The notes: generated from the sequence alone by a model not told the origin. Positions 1 through 9,148 are shown, counted from the stretch's first letter. The stretch is DNA of 33,301 nt from Candidatus Uhrbacteria bacterium RIFCSPHIGHO2_01_FULL_63_20 (GCA_001791045.1 MGDT01000003.1:40817-74117); one strand, 5' to 3'. Numbers and translations are program-made.

Positions 1-495
1 CTGTACGCCACGAGCCTCAACGGCGCGTACGTGCTGCTCCCCAAGAACGACGATTGGCGCCCCATCCAGGCGATGGCCGAAGGGATCTTCGACGGCTCGA
101 CCGCGCCGCTCGCTTCTTCCCAACCCAAGCCGAAGTTCGTGAACATCGAGGTGCAGAACGGCACGCTTGTGAGCGGGCTCGGGTTCCGCACGTCGCAACT
201 GCTCGAGACGCACGGGTTCACCGTAAGCAAGGTGGGCAACGCCAAGGACCGCGGATACGAGCACACCGTGGTGTACGACCTCACCGATGGCGCGAAACCC
301 GAAGAACTCCTGGCGCTGCGCAGCTTCCTCGAAGCCGAGGTCACCGGCGTCTCCGGCGGATGGGTGAATCCGGGCGACGTGGCCGCGCGCACGCTCACCG
401 TGGCCCCCGAAGACCCCTCGGCGCTTGCTACCGAGAAGAACGTTGACTTTTTGGTCATTTTAGGCGAGAATTCCGCCAACCTCGCACGAAATTGA
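1..495 (+). CDS. LytR C-terminal (LytR_C) domain protein, 5' end outside the window
   Basis: Frame 1 is open from base 1; VQNGTLVSGLGFRTSQLLETHGFTV...VVYDL resembles the LytR_C domain; stop at 493-495. Confidence 0.65.
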   Translation: MYATSLNGAYVLLPKNDDWRPIQAMAEGIFDGSTAPLASSQPKPKFVNIEVQNGTLVSGLGFRTSQLLETHGFTVSKVGNAKDRGYEHTVVYDLTDGAKPEELLALRSFLEAEVTGVSGGWVNPGDVAARTLTVAPEDPSALATEKNVDFLVILGENSANLARN

Positions 496-514
496 TGCGG
501 GCCGACCCTGCATC
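494..514 (+). promoter_or_regulatory. Hairpin immediately upstream of the der start codon
   Basis: GATGCGGG-CCGA-CCC(T)GCATC, 3 nt before ATG at 518. Confidence 0.5.
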
Positions 515-517
515 AGT

Positions 518-1894
518 ATGGCGCTTCCTTCTTCTGTCCCCTCCCTCGCCCTCGTGGGCCGTACCAACGTCGGCAAATCGACGTTGTTTAACCGTCTCAC
601 CGAGTCCCACAAGGCGATCGTGAGCGACGTGGCCGGGACGACGCGCGACCGGCTGGAGGGCGAATGCCTGTGGCGCGGCAAGGTGGTGAAGGTGATCGAC
701 ACGGGCGGGCTTGACGTGGAACAGGTGAGCGTGATCGAGAAGGACGTGATCCGTCAGGCCGAAAAGGCGATGAAGATGGCGGACGTGATCCTGGTGGTGC
801 TGGACGCGAAAGTCGGACCGTTGCCGCAGGATCGCGAACTGGTGACCCGGCTCCGCCAGTCCGGCAAGGAGGTGCTGCTCGTCGCCAACAAGGCCGAAGG
901 GGTTTCGACCGTGAACGACGTCTTGAACGGCAAGGACTGGCGGCTCTCCGGCTACCTGCCGCATCCGGTCTCGGCCGTGAAAGGGACCGGCTCGGGCGAC
1001 CTGCTCGACGAGGCGTACAAGCTCCTTGAAAAGATCGACCGTCCTCCGGCGGAGATTTCCCAGGTGAAGCCGGTGCGCGTCGCGGTGATCGGCCAGCCCA
1101 ACGTGGGCAAGTCCTCGCTCCTCAACTCCATCCTGGGCGAAGAACGGTTCATCGTGTCCCCCATCGCGCATACGACCCGCGACCCCAACGACGTGATGGT
1201 GGAGATCGGGGACAGGAGTTACGTGCTGGTGGACACCGCGGGGATGCGCAAGGCGCACAAGATGCGCGAGAAGGGCGGCCTCGAACGCGCGAGCGTCGAA
1301 CGTGCGCGCAAGCTCCTCAACCGCACCGACATCGTGCTGTTCGTCCTCGACGCGTCAGAGCCGATCGCCGCGCAGGAACGTACGCTCGCCGGGATGCTGT
1401 CCGAAGCCAAGGTTGGCGTGATCGTGGTGGTGAACAAATGGGACCTGGTCGCGGACAAGACCCCGTCTACCACCGCCGAGTACACGCGGATGCTGCATCG
1501 CCAGCTCCCGTTCCTCGCGTGGGCGCCCGTCGTGTTCGTGTCCGCGAAGACCGCGAAACGCGTGAGCGAGCTGTTCGACCTCATCGACCAGGTGGAGACC
1601 CATCGCCACATGACCGTGACCGAAGAGGAGCTGTCCGCGTTCCTGACCATGGCCACCAGGCGCCATCTCCCCGCGCGCGGGAAAGGGCCGTCGCACCCGA
1701 AGGTGCTGGGGCTCGTGCAGACCGACGTCGCCCCGCCCACCTTCCACCTCACCATCAAGTCCAAGCAGACCGACGTGTTGCATCCCAGTTACTTGCGCTA
1801 TCTTGAGAACAGGCTGCGCGAACATTTCGACTTCCTGGGAAGCCCCATCGAGATCCGCGTAAAGGTCGCGACCGCCGTGTCACTTAGAAAATAA
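518..1894 (+). CDS. der: Ribosome-associated GTPase Der (EngA), two G domains
   Basis: Two P-loops (GRTNVGKSTLFN, GQPNVGKSSLLN), two NKxD motifs, C-terminal KH-like domain. Confidence 0.97.
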   Translation: MALPSSVPSLALVGRTNVGKSTLFNRLTESHKAIVSDVAGTTRDRLEGECLWRGKVVKVIDTGGLDVEQVSVIEKDVIRQAEKAMKMADVILVVLDAKVGPLPQDRELVTRLRQSGKEVLLVANKAEGVSTVNDVLNGKDWRLSGYLPHPVSAVKGTGSGDLLDEAYKLLEKIDRPPAEISQVKPVRVAVIGQPNVGKSSLLNSILGEERFIVSPIAHTTRDPNDVMVEIGDRSYVLVDTAGMRKAHKMREKGGLERASVERARKLLNRTDIVLFVLDASEPIAAQERTLAGMLSEAKVGVIVVVNKWDLVADKTPSTTAEYTRMLHRQLPFLAWAPVVFVSAKTAKRVSELFDLIDQVETHRHMTVTEEELSAFLTMATRRHLPARGKGPSHPKVLGLVQTDVAPPTFHLTIKSKQTDVLHPSYLRYLENRLREHFDFLGSPIEIRVKVATAVSLRK

Positions 1895-1896
1895 AT

Positions 1897-2418
1897 ATGA
1901 AACTCATCGTGGGCCTCGGGAATCCCGGGAACGAATACGCCCGCACGCGACATAACGCGGGGTTCTTGGTGGTGGATGAGCTTGCCCGACGCTTGGACCT
2001 TTCCCTCGCCGAGAAAAAACCCTTGAAGGGCGAGGTGGCTGAGGGTGAGGGCATCGTCCTTCTCAAGCCGCTCACGTTCATGAACCTGTCCGGCGAATCG
2101 GTGAAGGCGGCCGTGGCGAAATTCCGCTTGAAGCCGTTCGACATCCTGGTCGTGCTCGATGACGCCGACCTGCCGCTGGGCGAGATCCGATTCCGCGAAG
2201 GCGGCTCGGCTGGCGGACACAACGGGCTCAAATCCATCCTGGAACAGTTCCCCGCTGACACCGACATCGCCCGGCTCCGGATCGGCATCGGCCGCCCGCC
2301 CGACGGACGCACGGAACTCGACGACTGGGTGCTCGGGAAGTGGTCGAAGGAAGAGACGGCGGCGCTCGCGGACATCGTGTCGAACGCCGTGGACCAGGCG
2401 ACGACGTGGTATGGCTGA
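1897..2418 (+). CDS. pth: Peptidyl-tRNA hydrolase
   Basis: MKLIVGLGNPGNEYARTRHNAGF...KPLTFMNLSGESV...GGSAGGHNGLKSI. Confidence 0.97.
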   Translation: MKLIVGLGNPGNEYARTRHNAGFLVVDELARRLDLSLAEKKPLKGEVAEGEGIVLLKPLTFMNLSGESVKAAVAKFRLKPFDILVVLDDADLPLGEIRFREGGSAGGHNGLKSILEQFPADTDIARLRIGIGRPPDGRTELDDWVLGKWSKEETAALADIVSNAVDQATTWYG

Positions 2419-3292
2419 CATCCGCGGGCTCACGCTCGCGGATGCTGGTTATCCGCCGAGGCTGCGCGAGATCCACGACCCGCCTTCCCCGCTGTACGTG
2501 CGCGGCGCGCTTCCCGACGCGACGCGGCCGCACGTCGCCGTGGTCGGCACGCGCGCCCCGACGCGCTACGGCCACGACGTGGTCGAATCCATCGTGACGC
2601 CGCTCGCGCGCGCCGGCGTCGTCATCGTGAGCGGTCTCGCGTTCGGTATTGACGCGCTCGCGCATCGCGCCGCGCTCGAGGCCGGCGGCACCACGCTCGC
2701 GGTGCTCGGGAGCCGGCTCGAGGACGAGCAGATCTATCCGGCCACCAACCGACCGCTCGCCGCGCGCATCCTCGCCTGCGGCGGCGCGCTCATGGGCGAG
2801 CTCGATGCGGAATCGGCCATCGGTTCGTTCAATTTCCCGCGCCGCAACCGCATCATCGCGGGACTCTGCCAGGCCGTGCTCATCGTGGAGGCGGCCAAGA
2901 AATCGGGCTCGCTCATCACCGCTCGCTGCGCGATTGATGAGGGTCGCGACGTGATGGCCGTGCCGGGCCCGATCACCGGCGCGCTTTCCGAGGGTCCCAA
3001 CCGACTCATCAAATCCGGCGCGATCCCGATCCTGTCGGCCGAAGACGTGCTCGAGGCATTGAAAATGCCCTCCGTCATCCAGAAATCCGAACCGACCCTT
3101 TTCGTGGCTGATACCCCCGAGGAAGAAGCGCTCGTGAAGGCGCTCGCGGACGCGACGCTCCACGCCGACGAACTCACCCGCGCGACGGGCCTCGGCGCCG
3201 CGCTCGTGGGCTCGACGCTCACGCTGCTTGAGATGAAAGGAGCGGTGAAAAACGCAGGCGGAAGGTATTGGCAACGGATCCTCAACCCCTGA
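2411..3292 (+). CDS. dprA: DNA processing protein DprA
   Basis: VAVVGTRAPTRYG, VSGLAFGIDALAHRAAL, SGSLITARCAIDEGRDVMAVPG; start overlaps the pth stop (ATGGCTGA). Confidence 0.95.
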   Translation: MADIRGLTLADAGYPPRLREIHDPPSPLYVRGALPDATRPHVAVVGTRAPTRYGHDVVESIVTPLARAGVVIVSGLAFGIDALAHRAALEAGGTTLAVLGSRLEDEQIYPATNRPLAARILACGGALMGELDAESAIGSFNFPRRNRIIAGLCQAVLIVEAAKKSGSLITARCAIDEGRDVMAVPGPITGALSEGPNRLIKSGAIPILSAEDVLEALKMPSVIQKSEPTLFVADTPEEEALVKALADATLHADELTRATGLGAALVGSTLTLLEMKGAVKNAGGRYWQRILNP

Positions 3293-3824
3293 ACCCGATC
3301 TCCGGCTTCGGGTTGTCGTCGTCCGCGAGCAGACGACGGATGGCGTCGAAGACGACGCGGAATTGTTCGTCGTAGTGCTTCTCGAGTGCCTCCAGTTTCA
3401 GACGCAACGAGTGGTTTTCCGAGATCATCTCCCGTAATTTCGTGAACGTTCGGATGATTTGGATGTTCACGGCGATGGCGCGTTTGCTGTTCAAGACGCC
3501 GGATAGCATGGCGATACCCTGTTCGGTGAAGGCGGTTGCTCGTCGTGTGCCGCCGTATCCAGAACTTGATATCACAATTTGTGATATCAAGTTTCTTCGC
3601 TCAACGTCGCTTAATTCGAACATAAAATCTGGCAGAAACCGGTCAGCATTGCGTTTGACCGCCTGGTTCAACACCTGGGTTTTCACCCCATATAGGGCCG
3701 CCAGATCGCGGTCCAGCATCACCTTCTTCCCTCGAATGAGGTAAATCCTGCCTTCGATGCGTTCGTGCGGGATGAGTTCCGGCATATGGCGATAAAAAAG
3801 ACGGCCCCGAGGCGGGGTCGTCAT
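3282..3824 (-). CDS. ORF6N domain-containing protein
   Basis: IYLIRGKKVMLDRDLAALYGVKTQVLNQAVKRNADRFLPDFMFELS is typical ORF6N; start is either ATG 3824 or ATG 3785. Confidence 0.85.
   Translation of the reverse strand: MTTPPRGRLFYRHMPELIPHERIEGRIYLIRGKKVMLDRDLAALYGVKTQVLNQAVKRNADRFLPDFMFELSDVERRNLISQIVISSSGYGGTRRATAFTEQGIAMLSGVLNSKRAIAVNIQIIRTFTKLREMISENHSLRLKLEALEKHYDEQFRVVFDAIRRLLADDDNPKPEIGFRG
3794..3822 (-). terminator. Intrinsic terminator-like hairpin inside or just before the ORF6N start region
   Basis: Minus strand GACGACCCCGCCTCGGGGCCGTCTTTTTT, about 6 nt after the predicted TSS. Confidence 0.7.
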
Positions 3825-3834
3825 TGATAGCTAC

Positions 3835-3863
3835 ATTCCACCACGAAAACGCCGTTTTGTCAA
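3835..3863 (-). promoter_or_regulatory. Sigma70-type promoter for the ORF6N gene
   Basis: TTGACA - 17 nt - TGGAAT. Confidence 0.55.
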
Positions 3864-3882
3864 CGGTTTTCCTGTGGATGAA

Positions 3883-3911
3883 TTGACGCTTCCCCGTTTT
3901 CGAGGCATCAT
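3883..3911 (+). promoter_or_regulatory. Candidate topA promoter
   Basis: TTGACG - 17 nt - CATCAT, 7 nt before ATG 3919. Confidence 0.45.
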
Positions 3912-3918
3912 CGCCGAC

Positions 3919-6210
3919 ATGTCCAAGACGCTCGTCATCGTCGAGTCGCCGACGAAGGCCAAGACCATCTCCAAATTCCTCGGGAAGGACTACAAGGTCC
4001 TTTCCTCTTTCGGCCACGTGCGCGACCTGCCGGCCTCCAAGACCGGCGTGGACGTGAAGCACGGGTTCGCCCCCACCTACGAGGTGCCCGAGCGTGCCAA
4101 GAAGCATGTCTTGGAACTGAAATCCGCGGCCAAGGACGCGCAGGAAGTGCTGCTCGCCACCGACGAAGACCGCGAGGGGGAGGCCATCGCCTGGCACATC
4201 GCCGAGATCTTGGATCTGGACGAGGCGAAGGCGAAGCGCATCACCTTCCACGAGATCACCAAGCACGCCATCGACGACGCGCTCACCCACCCGCGCGCGC
4301 TCGACATGAACCTGGTGCACGCCCAGCAGATGCGCCGCATCCTGGACCGCCTCGTGGGGTACGAGCTGTCTCCCCTCCTCTGGAAGAAAGTGCGCCGCGG
4401 GCTCTCGGCCGGACGCGTGCAGAGCGTGGCCGTGCGCCTCGTGGTGGAACGCGAGCGCGAGCGCGACGCGTTCAAGATCGACGAGTACTGGACGATCGAC
4501 GGATTGTTCGAAAAGGACAAGACCGCGTTCGACGGCAAGCTCTCCACGATCGACGGGAAGAAGCTCGAGAAGCTCGACATCAAGGATGAAGCGGCTGCGA
4601 AAAAGATCGTGGACGATCTCGCCGGCGTCTCCTTCGCCGTTTCGCGCATCGAGAAGAAACAGGTGTCCAAGGCGCCGCCGGTGCCGTTCACCACCTCGGC
4701 GCTGCAGATCGAGGCGAACGCAAAGCTCGGGATGAGCGCGAAGCAGACCATGACGCTCGCGCAGAAGCTCTACGAGACCGGACGCATCACCTACATGCGT
4801 ACGGACTCCACCAATCTCGCCGAGAAATTCCTGGGCGAAGCGCAGGCGTATCTGAAAAACACGTTCGGCGACAAATACGCGACCGGCGCGCGCACGTACA
4901 AGACCGATAAGAAAGGAGCGCAGGAAGCGCATGAGGCGATCCGGCCCACCGACCCGTCGGTCACCCCCGAGTCGCTCAAGGGCGAACTCGATCCGGGCGA
5001 GTTCAAGCTGTACGACCTCGTGTGGCGCCGTTCGCTCGCCACCCAGATGCCCAATGCCGAGCTCGAGCGCACCAGCGTGGACGTCGCCGCCAAGCGCTAT
5101 GGCTTCCGCTGCAACGGCAACGCCGTCCATTTCGACGGCTACATGAAGGTGTATCGCGGCGCGCAGGAAAAGCTGCTCCCCGAGCTCGCGGTGGGCGACG
5201 CGGTCGCGGAAAAGGAGGTGAAGCCCGTGCAGCACTTCACCGAACCCCCGCCCCGCTACGGCGACGCGACGCTCGTGAAGACCATGGAGGAGTTCGGCAT
5301 CGGCCGCCCCAGCACCTACGCCCCCACCATCTCCACCATCGTGGACCGCGGCTACGTGGAGCGCGACGACAACAAGAAGCTGAAGCCCACCGAGGTGGCC
5401 TCCGTGGTCACCGACCTCCTGAAGGAACACTTCCCCGACATCGTGGACTACGCGTTCACGGCCAAGATGGAAAAGACGCTCGACGACGTGGCCGAAGGCC
5501 AGGAGAAATGGGCGCCCGCGCTCGAGGAGTTCTACAAGCCGTTCCACGAACGCGTGACCGAAAAGACCGGATCGCTCAAGCGCGAAGAGGTGCTCAAGGA
5601 ACATTCCCTTGGCATGGACCCCGGAAGCGGCCTCGAGGTGTTCGTGAAGAGCGGGCGCTTCGGGCCGTTCGTGCAGCTGGGCGAGTGGAAGGAGGAGGAC
5701 CGCAAGGCCAAGGTGAACAAGCCGAAAAGCGCCAGCCTCCCGCGCGACGCGAACATGGACACGGTCACCCTCGAGGCCGCGCTCAAGGCGCTCGAGCTCC
5801 CGCGCACGATCGGGACCGCCGACGACGGGACCGCGATCGAGACGAACGTCGGACGCTTCGGGCCGTATCTCAAGGTCGGCAAGACCTACGTGTCGCTCCC
5901 GCCCGGATTCGACCCGCGCACGGTCTCGCTCGAAGACGCGAAACGCCTCGTGAGCGAGGGGCTCGAGCGCAAGCGCAAGATGATGGAGCCACTCGCCACT
6001 CTCGGCGAGGATCCCGAGACCAAAGGCACCATCCAGGTGAAGGACGGACGCTACGGCCCGTACGTGACGGACGGCACCACGAACGCGACCATCAAGAAAG
6101 GGACGGACCCCAAGAACGTGACGCTGCCGGAAGCGATCGAACTCCTCAAGAAGAAACGCGCCGCCCCAAAGCGAAACTGGACGCGAAAGAAGAAAGCGAT
6201 GGACGCCTAA
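3919..6210 (+). CDS. topA: DNA topoisomerase I
   Basis: MSKTLVIVESPTKAKTISKFLG; GRITYMRTDS active-site motif; C-terminal GR(F/Y)GP(F/Y) repeats. Confidence 0.97.
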   Translation: MSKTLVIVESPTKAKTISKFLGKDYKVLSSFGHVRDLPASKTGVDVKHGFAPTYEVPERAKKHVLELKSAAKDAQEVLLATDEDREGEAIAWHIAEILDLDEAKAKRITFHEITKHAIDDALTHPRALDMNLVHAQQMRRILDRLVGYELSPLLWKKVRRGLSAGRVQSVAVRLVVERERERDAFKIDEYWTIDGLFEKDKTAFDGKLSTIDGKKLEKLDIKDEAAAKKIVDDLAGVSFAVSRIEKKQVSKAPPVPFTTSALQIEANAKLGMSAKQTMTLAQKLYETGRITYMRTDSTNLAEKFLGEAQAYLKNTFGDKYATGARTYKTDKKGAQEAHEAIRPTDPSVTPESLKGELDPGEFKLYDLVWRRSLATQMPNAELERTSVDVAAKRYGFRCNGNAVHFDGYMKVYRGAQEKLLPELAVGDAVAEKEVKPVQHFTEPPPRYGDATLVKTMEEFGIGRPSTYAPTISTIVDRGYVERDDNKKLKPTEVASVVTDLLKEHFPDIVDYAFTAKMEKTLDDVAEGQEKWAPALEEFYKPFHERVTEKTGSLKREEVLKEHSLGMDPGSGLEVFVKSGRFGPFVQLGEWKEEDRKAKVNKPKSASLPRDANMDTVTLEAALKALELPRTIGTADDGTAIETNVGRFGPYLKVGKTYVSLPPGFDPRTVSLEDAKRLVSEGLERKRKMMEPLATLGEDPETKGTIQVKDGRYGPYVTDGTTNATIKKGTDPKNVTLPEAIELLKKKRAAPKRNWTRKKKAMDA

Positions 6211-6680
6211 TGGTGTCCACCTCCTTTCTTTCCGTGATCGTCTTTTTTCCCGTGGCCGCCGTCGTGTTTCTTTTCTTCCTTCTTTTCATGTCCTCCCCCT
6301 CCCTTGCCGATGACCTTGAGCTTCTCGAGCGTCCACACGATCGCCCCGCCCACGACCGGGATCTCACCGAGCCGCTTGGCGTTTTTCTCGCCCCACTGTT
6401 CGAGTTTGTGAAGGAACGCGTCGAGTCCCGTGTATCCGGCTTTGGCCGCCTTCGTGGCGCCTGCCGCCCCGAGCGACAGGGCACCGAACCCGACGGTCTT
6501 CGCAAGGTTCTTCGCCTTTTCGCTCGCCTCGCTCACCTGGGTGGCTGACGGCTTCGCCTCAGGCTTGTTCCACACTGGCGTCGTTTCCCCTGCCGCTTCC
6601 AGCGCCGGCTTCGTCTCGGTTTCAGGCATTGGCACGGGTGCCTGTTCGGGTTTCGGGGCCAGATCGATGCGTTCAGCCAT
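6207..6680 (-). CDS. Hypothetical protein with Gly/His/Lys-rich C-terminal tail
   Basis: ORF with start MAERIDLAPKPEQ at 6680; tail GGGGHEKKEEKKHDGGHGKKDDHGKKGGGHH. Confidence 0.65.
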   Translation of the reverse strand: MAERIDLAPKPEQAPVPMPETETKPALEAAGETTPVWNKPEAKPSATQVSEASEKAKNLAKTVGFGALSLGAAGATKAAKAGYTGLDAFLHKLEQWGEKNAKRLGEIPVVGGAIVWTLEKLKVIGKGGGGHEKKEEKKHDGGHGKKDDHGKKGGGHH

Positions 6681-6714
6681 ACGTAATGATTTCGGGAAGA
6701 TGATACCACGAACT

Positions 6715-6743
6715 TTACAGCAACTGTGGACGGGCATACCTTG
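6715..6743 (+). promoter_or_regulatory. Candidate promoter for the RSH gene
   Basis: TTTACA - 17 nt - TACCTT. Confidence 0.4.
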
Positions 6744-6757
6744 GATGGTGCGCCCAT

Positions 6758-8254
6758 ATGCCCGAAATCGTGCACACGTTCGACGAGCTTGCCGAAGTGG
6801 TGCGGCGCAATTACCGCAACCCTGACTTGGATTTGCTTCGCCGGGCCCATGACCTGGCCGCCTCGGCGCACGAGGGCGAGAAACGGCTCACGGGACACGC
6901 GTTCATCACCCACCCGCTCGCGGTCGCCTACAAGCTCGCCGAGATGGGGTTGAGCCTGAACGTGGTCGCGGCAGGACTTCTGCACGACGTGATCGAGGAC
7001 ACGGGAATCGAGCTCGACGACCTGCGCGCGCAGTTCGGCGACGACGTCGCCTCGCTCGTGGACAGCGTCACCAAGCTCAAGAAGGTGCAATACCAAGGGG
7101 TGGAGCGGTACGTGGAGAACATGCGCAAGATGTTCCTCGCGATGGCCTCCGACGTGCGCGTCGTGTTCATCAAGTTCGCCGACCGCTTGCACAACCTGCA
7201 GACCTTGTACGCGCAGCCCGAGCATAAGCAACAGCGCATCGCCCGCGAGGTGATGGACATCTACGCCCCGATCGCGGGCAGGCTCGGCATGGGCGAGATG
7301 AAAGGCGAACTCGAGGACCTGTCGTTCGCCTATCTCCAACCCAAGGAATACGAACGCGTGCGCCGCATCATGGAAACCCGCGTGCGCGAGAAGGGCGCAT
7401 ACGTGAGCCGCATGATCGAACGTACTGAGAAGTTGCTCGCCGAGGCCGGCGCCGTCGAGGCGCAGGTGCACGGCCGCGTGAAACGCCTGTTCTCGCTCTA
7501 CCGCAAGCTCACCAAGTACGGCAACGACCTGTCCAAGGTGTACGACGTGATCGCCGTGCGCATCATCGTGGGCGACGTCGAGCAGTGCTACGGGATGCTC
7601 GGCATCCTGCACCAGGCGTGGAAGCCGCTTCCCGGCCGCATCAAGGATTACATCGCGCAGCCCAAGCCCAACGGCTACCAGTCGCTCCACACCACCGTGT
7701 TCGGCGACGACGGCGAGATCGTGGAGTTCCAGATCCGCACGCGCGAGATGCACGAACTCGCCGAATACGGTCTTGCGGCCCACTGGCGGTACAAGGAGGC
7801 GGGCATGAAGCCCACCGAGAACCTGTTGTGGATGGAGGAGCTTGCCGCGATCCAAAAGGAACTGGCCGGCAAGGAAGGATTCCTCGAGCAACTGGAGTCG
7901 TTGAAGATCGACGTGTTCAAGGACCGCATCTTCGTGTTCACGCCCAAGGGCGACGTGATCGACCTGCCCGACGGCGCCACCCCCGTGGACTTCGCGTTCG
8001 CGATCCACTCCGAGATCGGCAACAAGATGAGCCAGGTCAAGATCAACGAGCGCCTCGCGAACATGGACACCGTGCTGCACTCGGGCGACATCATCGAGGT
8101 GGTCACGGACCGCAACCGCAAGGGGCCGAACCCGGACTGGCTCAAATTCGCCCGCACGCGCCACGCGCGCGAAAAGATCAAGGACGCCACCAAGCACACG
8201 GTGAAGGGCTGGCTTTCCGACATGCTGCGCGGCAAAGGCGCCGAAGCGCGATAG
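6758..8254 (+). CDS. RelA/SpoT-family (p)ppGpp synthetase/hydrolase, no C-terminal ACT domain
   Basis: HD domain (THPLAVAYKLAEMG...LLHDVIEDT), synthetase (YDVIAVRIIV...KDYIAQPKPNGYQSLHTTV), TGS (IFVFTPKGDVIDLPDGATPVDFAFAIH). Confidence 0.93.
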   Translation: MPEIVHTFDELAEVVRRNYRNPDLDLLRRAHDLAASAHEGEKRLTGHAFITHPLAVAYKLAEMGLSLNVVAAGLLHDVIEDTGIELDDLRAQFGDDVASLVDSVTKLKKVQYQGVERYVENMRKMFLAMASDVRVVFIKFADRLHNLQTLYAQPEHKQQRIAREVMDIYAPIAGRLGMGEMKGELEDLSFAYLQPKEYERVRRIMETRVREKGAYVSRMIERTEKLLAEAGAVEAQVHGRVKRLFSLYRKLTKYGNDLSKVYDVIAVRIIVGDVEQCYGMLGILHQAWKPLPGRIKDYIAQPKPNGYQSLHTTVFGDDGEIVEFQIRTREMHELAEYGLAAHWRYKEAGMKPTENLLWMEELAAIQKELAGKEGFLEQLESLKIDVFKDRIFVFTPKGDVIDLPDGATPVDFAFAIHSEIGNKMSQVKINERLANMDTVLHSGDIIEVVTDRNRKGPNPDWLKFARTRHAREKIKDATKHTVKGWLSDMLRGKGAEAR

Positions 8255-8255
8255 A

Positions 8256-8286
8256 AAAAACCGGCCATTGTGGGCCGGTTCTATTA
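8256..8286. terminator. Bidirectional terminator between the convergent RSH gene and parB
   Basis: AAAAAACCGGCC-ATTGT-GGGCCGGTTCTATTATT. Confidence 0.7.
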
Positions 8287-9138
8287 TTCTGACAACTTGT
8301 CCAACAAATCAATGAGCTCCTCCTTCGAGTAGAACTCAATCGTGATCCTCCCCTTCCCGCCCTTCTCCTGGATGGCCACCTTGGTCCCCAGGATCTCGCG
8401 CAGGCGCTTCTCGTGCGCCGCGATGTTCGGATCTTTCGACCCGCCGCCACCCTTCCCGCCCTTCGAACCCTTTCCGCCGATCCCCACGCGCGCTTCGGCC
8501 TCGCGCACCGACACGCCGCCCGAGAGCATCGTTTGGAACAGGGCCTGTCGCTTGCCGTGGTCGGATTCCGAGAGGAGCGTGCGCGCATGGCTCTTGCTCA
8601 ATCGTCCGTCGCGGATCGCGATGAGCATCTCTTCCGGGAGATCCAAGAGGCGCAGGATGTTCGCGACCGCGCTCCTCGACTTCCCCACGCGCTTGGCCGC
8701 TTCCTCCTGCGTGAAGTTGAACTCCTCGATCAACGCCTTGTACGCGAGCGCCTCTTCCACGGCGTTCAGGTCGGCGCGCTGCACGTTCTCGATGAGCGCC
8801 CACTCGAGCTTTTGCTGCTCGGTGGCGTCGCGCACGATCGCCGGGACGGTCTTGAGCCCGGCCTCTTTGCTCGCGCGTAACCGGCGTTCGCCGGCCACGA
8901 GCTCGTAGCCGTCGCGCACCTTGGTGACGATGAGCGGCATGAGCACGCCGTGCTCCTTCACGGAGGCCGCCAGGTCCTCGAGGTCTTCCAGCGCGAAATG
9001 CGATCGCGGTTGGCGCGGGTTCGGGCGGATCTTCTCGACCGCGAGATCCATGACCTCGCGATGCGACGACGGGATCACCTGTTCGGTGATCGTCTGTTTG
9101 CTTGGGATGAGCGAGCTGAGCCCGCGACCGAGTGCCAT
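8284..9138 (-). CDS. parB: Chromosome partitioning protein ParB
   Basis: MALGRGLSSLIPS; IRPNPRQPRSHF; ELVAGERRLRASKEAGLKTVPAIVRD; HTH. Confidence 0.96.
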   Translation of the reverse strand: MALGRGLSSLIPSKQTITEQVIPSSHREVMDLAVEKIRPNPRQPRSHFALEDLEDLAASVKEHGVLMPLIVTKVRDGYELVAGERRLRASKEAGLKTVPAIVRDATEQQKLEWALIENVQRADLNAVEEALAYKALIEEFNFTQEEAAKRVGKSRSAVANILRLLDLPEEMLIAIRDGRLSKSHARTLLSESDHGKRQALFQTMLSGGVSVREAEARVGIGGKGSKGGKGGGGSKDPNIAAHEKRLREILGTKVAIQEKGGKGRITIEFYSKEELIDLLDKLSE

Positions 9139-9148
9139 ATCATTTACG

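Noticed and set aside
3643-5604. 653-aa minus-strand ORF
   Set aside because: Antisense to topA; high-GC shadow ORF.
8256-8286. Hairpin between the RSH gene and parB as a novel element
   Set aside because: Perfectly explained as a bidirectional terminator between convergent genes.
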